DNA of 64,000 bases from Nautilia sp. PV-1 (GTDB lineage Bacteria; Campylobacterota; Campylobacteria; Campylobacterales; Nautiliaceae): assembly GCF_004006315.1 (NCBI RefSeq), contig NZ_CP026530.1, forward strand, positions 62,001 to 126,000, read 5' to 3'. Numbering within the stretch: position 1 is the first letter of the stretch; each line of letters begins with the position of its first letter. The position numbers were made by a program, and so were the translations under genes. Positions 33,955 to 42,827 of the stretch are shown here, one piece after another. The notes beneath the pieces are model-generated. The model saw only the letters and a list, made by a program, of their open reading frames with translations. It made no database searches and had not been told where the DNA came from.

Positions 33955-36000
33955 TTAAACACTGAACGACTCTGCATACCGTTTGACCTTGTTAAAAGGT
34001 ATTGCAGGAGAAAAGTAATATCCCTGTACCAGATCGACATCTATAAATTTTACGCTGTTAAACTGCTGTTTGGTTTCAACTCCTTCTGCGACTACCGTGC
34101 ATTCCAGATCGTGACACAGACTTACTATATGTTTACAAACAACGTAGCCTTTGTGCGTGTCTATTATATCAATCAGGGATTTGTCGATTTTTAACTCATA
34201 AATATTTAATTTTGTAATTACCTCCAGGCTCGAATATCCTATGCCGTAATCGTCTATGGCAATTTTGAAGCCGTGTTTTTGAAGGTTTTTAATGTTTTGT
34301 TCGGCATTTTTACCGTAAAGAAAGCTTCTTTCAATTATTTCAAACACCACTTTTTTATCTTTAAAAATCTGAATTATTTTTTCAACAGCATCTTTGCTGC
34401 TGAGGGTGTCCGGATGAAGGTTAACGCTTATTTCGGGGTAAAAACTTTCATTTTGCCATTTTTCAATATCTTTTTTTACTTCTTTGCACACCCATATGTC
34501 TATAATAGGAGCCAGTCCCGCTTCTTCGATTATAGGCAGAAATGAGGGGCCGGTTATTTTGCCGTTGTCGTTATATCTTATTAACGCTTCGAATTTATTG
34601 CATTTGTTGTGTTTAATGTCTATTTTTGGCTGATAATATATTTTTAAATTATGTTTATTGAGTGAACTGATTGTCTCATCCAGTTTTGCCTGTGCGGCTA
34701 TTAGCTGTTTTTGGGCTTTAAAAGCGTATACACCTTCTTTTGATTTTATTTCTTCCGAAATATCGAGGTTGTGCTGAAGGATTTCTTTATGGGACGAATA
34801 TGATTTGGAGTTTACGAATTTTTTGGTGAAATAAATATAAACGGAAGTATCTATAACGAGCAAAAACAGCTGCAGAGCCGTGACCCATAAATTGCCTCCG
34901 GTTTTTAAATACGTATCTATAAATACGGGTGTCGTCCACGCAACATAATAATCGGTAAAATTTATATGTACGAAATGTAAAAAAGAATAGGCTATTACGA
35001 TATTTAAAATCGGAAGGAATACAAAAGGTATTAAAAAGAATCTGTTTAAAACGATTACGGAATATATCAGCAGGGTGTTAATGTTAAAAAACACAAAAGG
35101 AGTCGAAATTTTTGTTATGTACATTAAAGCTTTTTCTTTAAAATAGATCCAAAAAGAGATCAGCATACCGAGTCCTACACCGGCTCCTCCTATAAGAACG
35201 AACATTCTGTTGAATTCTCCAAACGTAAGGTTCGGGAAAGCTTCTTTAAAAAGTATGGCCTTTCCGAAAAGACCGTTTACGGTGTGGCTGCCGTGTATTC
35301 CGACAAACCACAGTATCTGTACCAGAAAGTCTCTAATTATCAGGGTTAATATATCAGGAATGTTTAATTTCAAAGGATTGAAGTTATGTAAGAAGTAACT
35401 GACTATCACTGCAAAGAATATATATAAATTAACGGCTGCAATATAGGCGGCAAAAAATACAAATAGATAATTAAAAAGTTTATAAATGTGATAATTCCCG
35501 TCTTCTATATTGATATTTAAGGTTAGTTTCGGATAAAACAGTTTCAAAAGGTAGGTTGAGAGCACCGGGGATATCAGCGTGGCCGGGGTAAAGCCGTAAG
35601 GAAGAACAATGGGGATAGATATGTCGTCTATAAGTTTAATTGTGGAGGTATCACCCTGGATATTGAAAATATATATTGACGAATTTTCTATAAGTACGAG
35701 TGTGACAAATACGCTGACGGATAAAATAACGGCGATTATCTGTGAAACTTTTAACCTCTGTGCAAAAAAATAGGATATTGCTATTACAGATACGATAGAT
35801 GAAAACGACTGAAGTATTTTTGAAAGATACAGAATGTTTTTTTGGGAAATAAAAAAAAGATCCGTATTAAAATAAAGCAAGAAAGAAAACAGCAGGGTAA
35901 TAACCGACGTTAACAGAAAAAAAGGAACAATTGCCGTAAATGCTTCTTGTAATGTAATAATAAAAAGCAATATTTTTTTATTTTTTATAATTTCGTTCAA
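33955..36000 (-). CDS. PTS EIIC-like membrane domain fused to an EAL c-di-GMP phosphodiesterase (copy 1 of tandem)
   Basis: A 681-residue paralogue of the next gene, 52 bases upstream of it. It has the same EIIC-type domain (PYGFTPA at 134-140, GIHGSH with His236, GGAGVGLG, FFNINT) followed by an EAL domain with EAL at 471-473, SVNLHPDT, EIIERS, IDDYG, KIDKS and VAEGVE, all catalytic positions intact. The NEP glutamate position is Thr309. A loop around residues 104-130 is about 20 residues longer than in the partner. The TTG at 36000 is chosen because AAGAAGG precedes it and it aligns with the partner's start; an ATG 20 codons upstream (36060) has no ribosome binding site. Confidence 0.87.
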   Translation of the reverse strand: MNEIIKNKKILLFIITLQEAFTAIVPFFLLTSVITLLFSFLLYFNTDLFFISQKNILYLSKILQSFSSIVSVIAISYFFAQRLKVSQIIAVILSVSVFVTLVLIENSSIYIFNIQGDTSTIKLIDDISIPIVLPYGFTPATLISPVLSTYLLKLFYPKLTLNINIEDGNYHIYKLFNYLFVFFAAYIAAVNLYIFFAVIVSYFLHNFNPLKLNIPDILTLIIRDFLVQILWFVGIHGSHTVNGLFGKAILFKEAFPNLTFGEFNRMFVLIGGAGVGLGMLISFWIYFKEKALMYITKISTPFVFFNINTLLIYSVIVLNRFFLIPFVFLPILNIVIAYSFLHFVHINFTDYYVAWTTPVFIDTYLKTGGNLWVTALQLFLLVIDTSVYIYFTKKFVNSKSYSSHKEILQHNLDISEEIKSKEGVYAFKAQKQLIAAQAKLDETISSLNKHNLKIYYQPKIDIKHNKCNKFEALIRYNDNGKITGPSFLPIIEEAGLAPIIDIWVCKEVKKDIEKWQNESFYPEISVNLHPDTLSSKDAVEKIIQIFKDKKVVFEIIERSFLYGKNAEQNIKNLQKHGFKIAIDDYGIGYSSLEVITKLNIYELKIDKSLIDIIDTHKGYVVCKHIVSLCHDLECTVVAEGVETKQQFNSVKFIDVDLVQGYYFSPAIPFNKVKRYAESFSV

Positions 36001-36142
36001 AAAAGGCCTTCTTTGAAAAGAGATACTGCTTATATACATATTATCAAATAAAAGTGACATAAAAGTGAAAAAACATATTAATGTATATGCAGTTTGTTAC
36101 GGGTGTGTAAATTCGTTTAATAATGCATAATTTCATCTTTGG

Positions 36143-36148
36143 TATAAT
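36143..36148 (+). promoter_or_regulatory. -10 box for topA
   Basis: TATAAT preceded by TGG, 24 bases before the TTG start at 36173. Confidence 0.55.
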
Positions 36149-36172
36149 ACCGCCAAAAAAAAGGCATATGTT

Positions 36173-38356
36173 TTGGCAAAAAAACTTATAATTGTCGAAT
36201 CACCGGCAAAAGCAAAAACGATTAAAAATTTTTTGGGTAAAGATTATGAAGTAGTGGCGAGCAAAGGGCACATAAGAGATTTGCCTAAAACTTCTTTCGG
36301 GATTAAGATTGAAGACGATTCTTTTATACCTCAGTACAGAGTGACAAAAGACCATCAGGCGATTGCCAAAGAACTGAAAGAAAAAGCAAAAAAAGCCGAC
36401 ACGGTTTATATAGCGACGGATGAGGACAGGGAAGGAGAGGCTATCGGCTATCATATTGCCCACGTAATAGGTAAAAAGCCGGAAGAACTTCCAAGAATAG
36501 TGTTTCATGAAATTACCAAAACAGCTATAAAAAAAGCCCTTGAAAACCCGAGAACCATTGATTTGAACAGGGTAAACGCCCAGCAGGCCAGAAGACTTCT
36601 TGACAGAATAGTGGGATATAAACTTTCCCCTCTTCTCAATAAAAAAATTCAAAAGGGTCTTAGTGCAGGTAGGGTTCAAAGTGCAGCCCTTAAACTCGTA
36701 GTGGACCGTGAAAGGGAAATTAAGGCCTTTAAACCTCAGGAATATTGGAGTATTGAAGGGATTTTTAAAAAAATAGAGGGTTCTTTAATTAAATATAACG
36801 GTAAAAAACTTGATAAATTCGATATTAAAACCAAAGACGAAGCTCATAAAATAGTAGACGAGTTAAAACCTCTCGAATATACCGTAAGAGAAATAGAAAC
36901 CAAAACAACTACCGTAAAATCCCCGGCGCCGTTTATGACTTCGACACTTCAGCAGGTAGCCAGCAGCGAGCTCGGGTTCAGTCCGAGAAAAACAATGCAG
37001 ATTGCGCAGAAACTTTATGAAGGTGTTAAAACGCCTGTGGGTGAAACGGGTATTATTACATATATGAGAACGGACAGTCTTAACATTGCCAAAGAAGCTC
37101 AAAAAGCGGCATTGGAATTTATTAAACAAAATATAGGCGAAGAGTATGCCCAGCCTAAAACATACCATACGAAAAACCAGACCGCACAGGAAGCGCATGA
37201 AGCTATAAGACCTGTTGATGTAAGGCTGACGCCGGATGATCTTAAAAACTATTTAAAGCCTGACGAGCTTAAACTTTACACTCTGATTTTTAACAGATTT
37301 TTGGCAACCCAGATGAAAGACGCCAAATTTGAAACTCAGAATATTTACATATCAAACGATAAGGGCGAATTTAAAATAAGCGGAAGAAAACTGATATTTG
37401 ACGGATTTTATAAAGTATACGGAAAACCTAGCGCAAATACACTGCTTCCTGAATTTGAAAAAGGCGAGAAATTAAAACCCGAAGAGGTTAAAGCAACCCA
37501 GCATTTCACCAAACCGCCTGAAAGATATACCGAAGCCAGCCTTATTAAAAAACTGGAATCACTCGGAATCGGAAGACCTTCGACATACGCTCCTACGATT
37601 ACGCTTTTGCAAAACAGAAACTATGTTGAGGTAAAAGAGAAAAAACTCCATCCTACGGAAATAGCTTTCAGTGTAATTGAAACGCTTGAAAAACATTTTC
37701 CGGATATTGTGGACGCCAACTTTACGGCAAATATGGAAGAGATGCTTGACAGCGTAGCCGAAGCGAAAAAAGACTGGCAGGAGGTGTTAAAAGAATTTTA
37801 TAATCCGTTTATGGAGCTTGTAAACAAAGGATACAAAGAGATCCCTTCTCAGAAAATTGCAAAACCGATTGACGAAACGTGTCCTCTTTGCGGCTCTCCT
37901 CTTGTAATAAGAAAAGGAAGATTCGGCGAGTTTATTGCATGCAGCAGTTATCCTAAATGTAAATATACAAGGCCTCTCGAAGAAAAAGAAGAGAAAAAAG
38001 CCGATGTTAAATGTGACAAATGCGGTGCCGATATGGTTGTGAAAAGAGGTAAAAGCGGAGAATTCCTGGCGTGCAGCAATTATCCTGAGTGTAAAAACAC
38101 AAAACCTCTAAACGAACCTGAAATTTTAGACGATGTAAAGTGTCCGGAATGCGGAGGCGATATCGTAAAAAGAAAGTCAAGAAGAGGGGAATTTTACGGA
38201 TGTGCAAATTATCCTAAATGTACGTTTATTTCAAAATACAGACCGGTTAACAAACAGTGTCCGGAATGCGGATATCTGATGGCAAAAAGAACATACAGAA
38301 AAAAAGAGATTTACGAATGTATTAAATGTAAACATAGAGAAGACGCTGCAGATTAA
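36173..38356 (+). CDS. topA: DNA topoisomerase I
   Basis: Type IA enzyme that relaxes negative supercoils. The 727 residues hold the Toprim domain (LIIVESPAKAKTIKNFLG at the start, DEDREGEAIGYH near 85), the active-site tyrosine in GIITYMRTDSLNIA near 297, and four C-terminal zinc-ribbon-like units (CPLCGSPL...CSSYPKC, CDKCGAD...CSNYPEC, CPECGGD...CANYPKC, CPECGYL...CIKCK). The start is TTG; the ATG at 36168 is out of frame. Confidence 0.97.
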   Translation: MAKKLIIVESPAKAKTIKNFLGKDYEVVASKGHIRDLPKTSFGIKIEDDSFIPQYRVTKDHQAIAKELKEKAKKADTVYIATDEDREGEAIGYHIAHVIGKKPEELPRIVFHEITKTAIKKALENPRTIDLNRVNAQQARRLLDRIVGYKLSPLLNKKIQKGLSAGRVQSAALKLVVDREREIKAFKPQEYWSIEGIFKKIEGSLIKYNGKKLDKFDIKTKDEAHKIVDELKPLEYTVREIETKTTTVKSPAPFMTSTLQQVASSELGFSPRKTMQIAQKLYEGVKTPVGETGIITYMRTDSLNIAKEAQKAALEFIKQNIGEEYAQPKTYHTKNQTAQEAHEAIRPVDVRLTPDDLKNYLKPDELKLYTLIFNRFLATQMKDAKFETQNIYISNDKGEFKISGRKLIFDGFYKVYGKPSANTLLPEFEKGEKLKPEEVKATQHFTKPPERYTEASLIKKLESLGIGRPSTYAPTITLLQNRNYVEVKEKKLHPTEIAFSVIETLEKHFPDIVDANFTANMEEMLDSVAEAKKDWQEVLKEFYNPFMELVNKGYKEIPSQKIAKPIDETCPLCGSPLVIRKGRFGEFIACSSYPKCKYTRPLEEKEEKKADVKCDKCGADMVVKRGKSGEFLACSNYPECKNTKPLNEPEILDDVKCPECGGDIVKRKSRRGEFYGCANYPKCTFISKYRPVNKQCPECGYLMAKRTYRKKEIYECIKCKHREDAAD

Positions 38357-38387
38357 GCAAAGAAAATTTTTTATTTAAGGATAGGAT

Positions 38388-38912
38388 TTGAAAATAGGAA
38401 TAATGTCCGATACTCACAGAAAGACCGGAAGGGCAAAAAAAGCTATAGATTTATTGATAAATGAAGGGGCGGAGTTTATACTTCACGCCGGAGACATTGT
38501 TCAGGAAGAAGTGCTTGAATATCTGGAAAAAGCTCCTGTGAGATATGCGGCGGTGCTTGGAAACAACGATTTTCATCTGTATAAAGTGGTAGACAAATAC
38601 AATCTTACAACAGAGCCTCATTATTTTAAACTGGCGGGTAAAACATGGAAACTTATGCACTATCCCAAATATATGTTTCCTTTGGATACTGATATTATCG
38701 TATACGGGCATACTCATGACGTGGATATAACATTCAACGGTAAAAACCTGATATTAAATCCGGGAGAGGTTTGTGCCAGGGATCACGGGTTCAGCACCTG
38801 TATGACACTTGATATTACGGATGAGAAGTATATTGTTACGCTGTTTTACAGGAAAATAAAAACGGATGAATGGAAAACTAAAGTAAAAGAGTTTACTCTG
38901 CCAAAGGTATAA
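38388..38912 (+). CDS. YfcE/MJ0936-type metallophosphoesterase
   Basis: A 174-residue calcineurin-like phosphoesterase with the metal motifs SDTHR near residue 7, HAGDIVQ near 38, GNND near 62, and GHTHD near 106, followed by LNPGEV. The family cleaves phosphodiesters, sometimes cyclic nucleotides; the natural substrate is unknown. The start is TTG with AAGGATAGGA ahead. It precedes bioB by one base. Confidence 0.88.
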   Translation: MKIGIMSDTHRKTGRAKKAIDLLINEGAEFILHAGDIVQEEVLEYLEKAPVRYAAVLGNNDFHLYKVVDKYNLTTEPHYFKLAGKTWKLMHYPKYMFPLDTDIIVYGHTHDVDITFNGKNLILNPGEVCARDHGFSTCMTLDITDEKYIVTLFYRKIKTDEWKTKVKEFTLPKV

Positions 38913-38913
38913 T

Positions 38914-39744
38914 ATGAAAAAAATATTTTTGTGTGCGATCAGCAATATAAGAAGCGGCGCATGCAATGAAGACTGCAGATTCTGCACGCAAAGCGTGAAA
39001 TGGGGAGCGGATATAAACCGTTTCAGACAAAAAGAGATTTCCCAGATTGTAAATGAAGCAAAACTGGCCAAACAAAACAGAGCCGCCGGTTTTTGTCTTG
39101 TAACCAGCGGCAGGGGACTTGATGAAAAAACGCTTGAATATGTCTGCCGCGCGGCTGAAGCTGTTTCCAAAGAGGTGGATATTTCCATAATCGCGTGTAA
39201 CGGCACCGCCGATAAAGACTCTCTTAAAGAGCTTAAAAAATCCGGAGTAAAAATATATAACCACAATCTTGAGACAAGCCGGGAATATTATCCCGAAATA
39301 TGTTCAACCCATACATGGGATGAGAGGTTTGAGACATGTGAGAACATTAAGTCAGCAGGACTTCAGCTCTGCTGCGGAGGGATATTCGGAATGGGAGAAA
39401 GCAAAAGCGATATTGAAAGTTTTATAAAATCGTTAAAAATGCTAGACCCGGAAGGAATACCTCTGAATTTTTTTATTGAAAACGAAAAGCTTCCTTTAAA
39501 AGCTACACATGATAGAGAGTTTGCGTTAAATCTTGTAAAGAGATTTGCAAATGAGTTTAAAGAAGCTATAATAATGCTGGCAGGGGGAAGAGAGATCGTC
39601 TTTGGTGAGAGATGGACCGAAGCTCTGAAATCCGGTGCTAACTCCATAGTTATAGGCGATTATCTTACCACAAAAGGCGAAAGACCCGACAGGGATCTTA
39701 AAATTTTAATTGACGAAGGGTTTGAAATAGCCAATGAGTGCTGA
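38914..39744 (+). CDS. bioB: Biotin synthase
   Basis: Radical-SAM enzyme that inserts sulfur into dethiobiotin. The 276 residues are short but match the Campylobacter-type BioB. The cluster motif CNEDCRFC is at about residues 17-24, followed by TQSVKWGADINRFRQK. NHNLETSREYYPEICSTHTWDER near 109 holds the conserved Asn and Glu, and LCCGGIFGMGES near 153 the second-cluster region. It lies between the phosphoesterase and the antiporter; bioF is at 49223 and a bioC-like gene at 2412, so the pathway is scattered. Confidence 0.95.
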   Translation: MKKIFLCAISNIRSGACNEDCRFCTQSVKWGADINRFRQKEISQIVNEAKLAKQNRAAGFCLVTSGRGLDEKTLEYVCRAAEAVSKEVDISIIACNGTADKDSLKELKKSGVKIYNHNLETSREYYPEICSTHTWDERFETCENIKSAGLQLCCGGIFGMGESKSDIESFIKSLKMLDPEGIPLNFFIENEKLPLKATHDREFALNLVKRFANEFKEAIIMLAGGREIVFGERWTEALKSGANSIVIGDYLTTKGERPDRDLKILIDEGFEIANEC

Positions 39745-40867
39745 ATTTTTAATAATTTCATTATCGGTAATACTGTTAATATCACCTTTTTTAAGCAATA
39801 TATTAAAACTTCCTATTTCCATGGTTGAAATAACTCTTGGAGCGGTATTCAGCGCAGTCGGGCTTATACATCATAACGAAATGTTCAATTTGCTGGCGGA
39901 AGTGGGATTTTTGTATTTAATGCTTTTAGCCGGAATGGAGGTAAATTTAAAAGATCTGTTAAAAATGGAGAAATCCCTTTTTAAAAAAGGCGTTCTTTTT
40001 TTATTTATTTTAGTTGTGTCGAGTTTTATTTTTGTGTTTTTATTCAGCTATTCAAAAGTGTTTTTGGTAATTATGCCACTGATTTCCATAGGTCTTATGA
40101 TATCAATTCAGCAGGAAATAGGTAAAAAAGAGTGGCTGGATCTGGCAATTAAAATAGGCGTGCTGGGAGAACTTATTTCTATCCTTATTTTAACGGTCGT
40201 AAGCGGATATTTTGAGTTCGGCTTTGATAAAAAACTTTTAATCAATATAGGCATACTGTTTTTGTTCTTAATTTTTCTTGTTTTGGCGTTTTTTCTTATC
40301 AGAGCAATTTTTTGGTGGTTTCCGAAACTTAAACATTATCTGATGCCGGGGGTGGATAAATATCATCAGGATGTAAGAATAGCAATCAGTTTTTTCTTTA
40401 TTATGATCGCTTTTTTAATGAAAATACATCTTGACGTTGTACTCGGCGCTTTTGTTGTAGGGGTGTTTATTGCAACGTTTTTTGAGCACAATAAAGACCT
40501 TGAACACAAACTTGCGCCTTTTGGATTCGGGTTTTTGATTACTATATTTTTCGTGCATGTCGGAAGCTCGCTAAATCTTTCTTTGATTTCTATGCAGATG
40601 CTGAAAGATTCTTTAATGATAGTGGGAGTTATGATTCTTGTGAGAATTTTTGCTTCTGCTGTTTTTTATACGATGCTGGGTATTAAAAAAACGCTTCTTT
40701 TTGCGTTGTCGCTTTCTATGCCTTTAACGTTATTGATTGCAACCGCAACCCTTGCGCATCAAAACGGGACTATAAGCGATTACTGGTACAATGTGCTTGT
40801 TTTTACGGCTGTTCTTGAAGTAATAATCGTTATGATAAGTGTGAAAATAATAGAGAAAAAATTTTAG
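39734..40867 (+). CDS. Cation:proton antiporter, KefB/CPA2-type membrane domain
   Basis: A 377-residue membrane protein with about 11-12 helices and no cytoplasmic RCK domain. The pattern SNILKLPISMVEITLGAVFSAVGL near the start, GFLYLMLLAGMEVNL, and KIHLDVVLGAFVVGVFIATFFEHN near residue 236 are CPA2-like. It probably exchanges Na+ or K+ for H+; direction and ion are not readable. It overlaps the bioB stop by 11 bases and ends at a terminator. Confidence 0.82.
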   Translation: MSAEFLIISLSVILLISPFLSNILKLPISMVEITLGAVFSAVGLIHHNEMFNLLAEVGFLYLMLLAGMEVNLKDLLKMEKSLFKKGVLFLFILVVSSFIFVFLFSYSKVFLVIMPLISIGLMISIQQEIGKKEWLDLAIKIGVLGELISILILTVVSGYFEFGFDKKLLINIGILFLFLIFLVLAFFLIRAIFWWFPKLKHYLMPGVDKYHQDVRIAISFFFIMIAFLMKIHLDVVLGAFVVGVFIATFFEHNKDLEHKLAPFGFGFLITIFFVHVGSSLNLSLISMQMLKDSLMIVGVMILVRIFASAVFYTMLGIKKTLLFALSLSMPLTLLIATATLAHQNGTISDYWYNVLVFTAVLEVIIVMISVKIIEKKF

Positions 40868-41316
40868 CTGTAAAGCGTATACAGCTCTTTTTCTTCAAAC
40901 TCGACCCTTGCTTTAAGGGCTTTTCCGAGTTTTTCAAGTTCGTTTTTAAACTGTTCTGATTCAATTTTTTTAACGTTGTCAAATCTGTTTATAAATCCTG
41001 AAATTGCTTTTGAGATCGATTTCATTTCTTCCTGTTTCTGATTTATAAAATTTAAGATTTTTTCGTTGTATTTATATTTGCTTTTCATATACGTGTAAAA
41101 GTAGTTATCCTCATAAATTATGTGCAGTCTGTATTCGTAATGAAACTTTTTAAGTATTTCCGGGATTTTTTCAAAATTCTGTTTTTGAAGGTGTTTTTCG
41201 ATTTTGTTAAAAAGTGAAAAAAGTGTTTGATGATCGTCTTTTAATTCAATGATCAGTTTGTCTTCATAAGTATAAATTTTTCTGAGTTTTGCCAGTATGT
41301 TTTTTAGTATGCCCAT
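40864..41316 (-). CDS. Hemerythrin-like (HHE) protein
   Basis: A 150-residue helical protein with the HHE pattern: DDHQTLF (His29), FHYEYRLHIIYEDN (His59, His65, Glu69) and a late RVEFEEKELY. These would bind a di-iron site, though the final histidine expected in hemerythrin is replaced by acidic residues. The first 20 residues are an added basic amphipathic stretch (MGILKNILAKLRKIY). Oxygen or iron binding is possible but unproven. It faces the antiporter gene. Confidence 0.75.
   Translation of the reverse strand: MGILKNILAKLRKIYTYEDKLIIELKDDHQTLFSLFNKIEKHLQKQNFEKIPEILKKFHYEYRLHIIYEDNYFYTYMKSKYKYNEKILNFINQKQEEMKSISKAISGFINRFDNVKKIESEQFKNELEKLGKALKARVEFEEKELYTLYS
40866..40892 (+). terminator. 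Terminator of bioB/antiporter unit, in the hemerythrin-like 3' end
   Basis: Stem AGCTGTA / TACAGCT with loop AAGCGTA and then CTTTTTCTT. It starts inside the antiporter stop codon and lies within the end of the convergent gene. Confidence 0.7.
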
Positions 41317-41407
41317 TGTCTGTCCTTTCCGAACTTTTTATATTATAGCTTATATTAAATGAAAATTAATTGATCATAATCAATAAAACTCTAAAAGTCT
41401 TATTTGA

Positions 41408-41413
41408 TATAAT
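41408..41413 (+). promoter_or_regulatory. -10 box for gltX
   Basis: TATAAT in the string GATATAATTTCATC, 19 bases before the ATG at 41433. Confidence 0.6.
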
Positions 41414-41432
41414 TTCATCAAAAAGGACATTA

Positions 41433-42818
41433 ATGGTAGTTACCAGATTTGCACCCTCACCTACGGGATATTTACATATAGGAGGACTCAGAACCGCACT
41501 TTTTAACTGGCTTTGGGCGAAAAAAAACGAGGGAAAATTCAGACTCAGAATCGAAGATACGGATTTAAGCCGTAACAAACAAGAAGCGGTAGACGCGATA
41601 CTTGAAGCATTTAACTGGACAGGGCTTCACTGGGACGATGAAGTAGTGTTCCAAAGCGAAAGATTTGATAAATATAAAGAATACGTAAACGAGCTTTTAG
41701 AAAAAGGCATGGCCTATAAATGCTACCTTACAAAAGAAGAGCTTGAAACTATCAGGGAAGCCAGAATGAAAGGCGAAGAGCCTCCTATTGATATCAGAAA
41801 ATACAGAGATTTCGAAGGCGAGCTTGATCAGCCTTACGTTATCAGATTTAAAGCGCCTTTAAGCGGGACAGTCGGCTTTGAAGACGGAGTAAAAGGAAAA
41901 GCCCAAATCGACGCAAGCCAGGTTGACGATTTCGTAATCGCAAGAAGCGACGGAACACCTACTTATAACTTCGTAGTGGTAATAGACGACCACGAAATGG
42001 GAATGACGGATATAATAAGAGGGGACGACCACTTTACGAATACATTTAAACAGGTGCTTGTATATAAAGCGTTCGGGTGGGACGTGCCGAAATTCTACCA
42101 CGTGCCTATGATTCACAACGAAAAAGGCTCTAAAATGTCCAAAAGGGACGGAGCCGTTGACGTTATGGAATATAAAAGAGAAGGTTATCTTCCGGAAGCT
42201 CTTTTAAACTTCCTTGTAAGACTTGGATGGAGTCACGGCGATCAGGAAATATTTTCAATAGATGAGATGATTAGACTTTTTGATCCGAAAGACATAAACA
42301 AGGCTCCTAGCAGATACAACAAAGAAAAACTCGACTGGCTGAACCAGCACTATATTAAAAATTCTCCAAATGTTAGAATCGTAAAACTTCTTAAAGAAGA
42401 TTTCGGTGTGGATATCGAAGATCATGATAAAAAAGAAATATTAATTGATGAACTTAAAGACAGGGTAAAAACACTTAAAGAAATGGCCGAAGAAATTAAG
42501 AAGATCCTTTCAGAACCTAAAGAATACAACGAAAAAGCGGTAAAAAAATTTTTAAAAGACGAAGTTATTGCAAATCTCAGGGAATTTTTAGTGTTTTTAA
42601 ACGATAAAGACCCTAAAACACCGGTTGACTGGCATGATATAATGAATGAATTTTTAGAACTTAAAGGTATAAAACCAAAATTCCTTATGCCGCCTTTGCG
42701 TATTGCGATGGTGGGGGATACCAAAGGTATAGACCTCTCTGCTATGTTAAGTATTCTCGGCAAAGAAGAAGTTAAAAAAAGAATCTCTTCTCTTCTTGCA
42801 AAATTTGAGGTTTTTTAA
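41433..42818 (+). CDS. gltX: Glutamyl-tRNA synthetase
   Basis: Class I synthetase. The 461 residues begin MVVTRFAPSPTGYLHIGG (HIGH-type motif), with GSKMSKRDG (KMSKS-type loop) near residue 232 and the C-terminal anticodon-binding domain. Campylobacterota often carry two GltX enzymes, one of which charges tRNA-Gln; which this is cannot be told. The ATG at 41433 with AAAAGGAC is preferred over an in-frame upstream ATG at 41370 that precedes the promoter. Confidence 0.95.
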   Translation: MVVTRFAPSPTGYLHIGGLRTALFNWLWAKKNEGKFRLRIEDTDLSRNKQEAVDAILEAFNWTGLHWDDEVVFQSERFDKYKEYVNELLEKGMAYKCYLTKEELETIREARMKGEEPPIDIRKYRDFEGELDQPYVIRFKAPLSGTVGFEDGVKGKAQIDASQVDDFVIARSDGTPTYNFVVVIDDHEMGMTDIIRGDDHFTNTFKQVLVYKAFGWDVPKFYHVPMIHNEKGSKMSKRDGAVDVMEYKREGYLPEALLNFLVRLGWSHGDQEIFSIDEMIRLFDPKDINKAPSRYNKEKLDWLNQHYIKNSPNVRIVKLLKEDFGVDIEDHDKKEILIDELKDRVKTLKEMAEEIKKILSEPKEYNEKAVKKFLKDEVIANLREFLVFLNDKDPKTPVDWHDIMNEFLELKGIKPKFLMPPLRIAMVGDTKGIDLSAMLSILGKEEVKKRISSLLAKFEVF

Positions 42819-42827
42819 ACCTCTTTT
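42807..42827. terminator. Bidirectional terminator over both stop codons of gltX and the APC permease
   Basis: Perfect stem GAGGTTT / AAACCTC with a TTT loop and then TTTTGCTTTT on plus; on minus AAATTTT follows. The convergent stop codons lie inside the hairpin. Confidence 0.75.
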
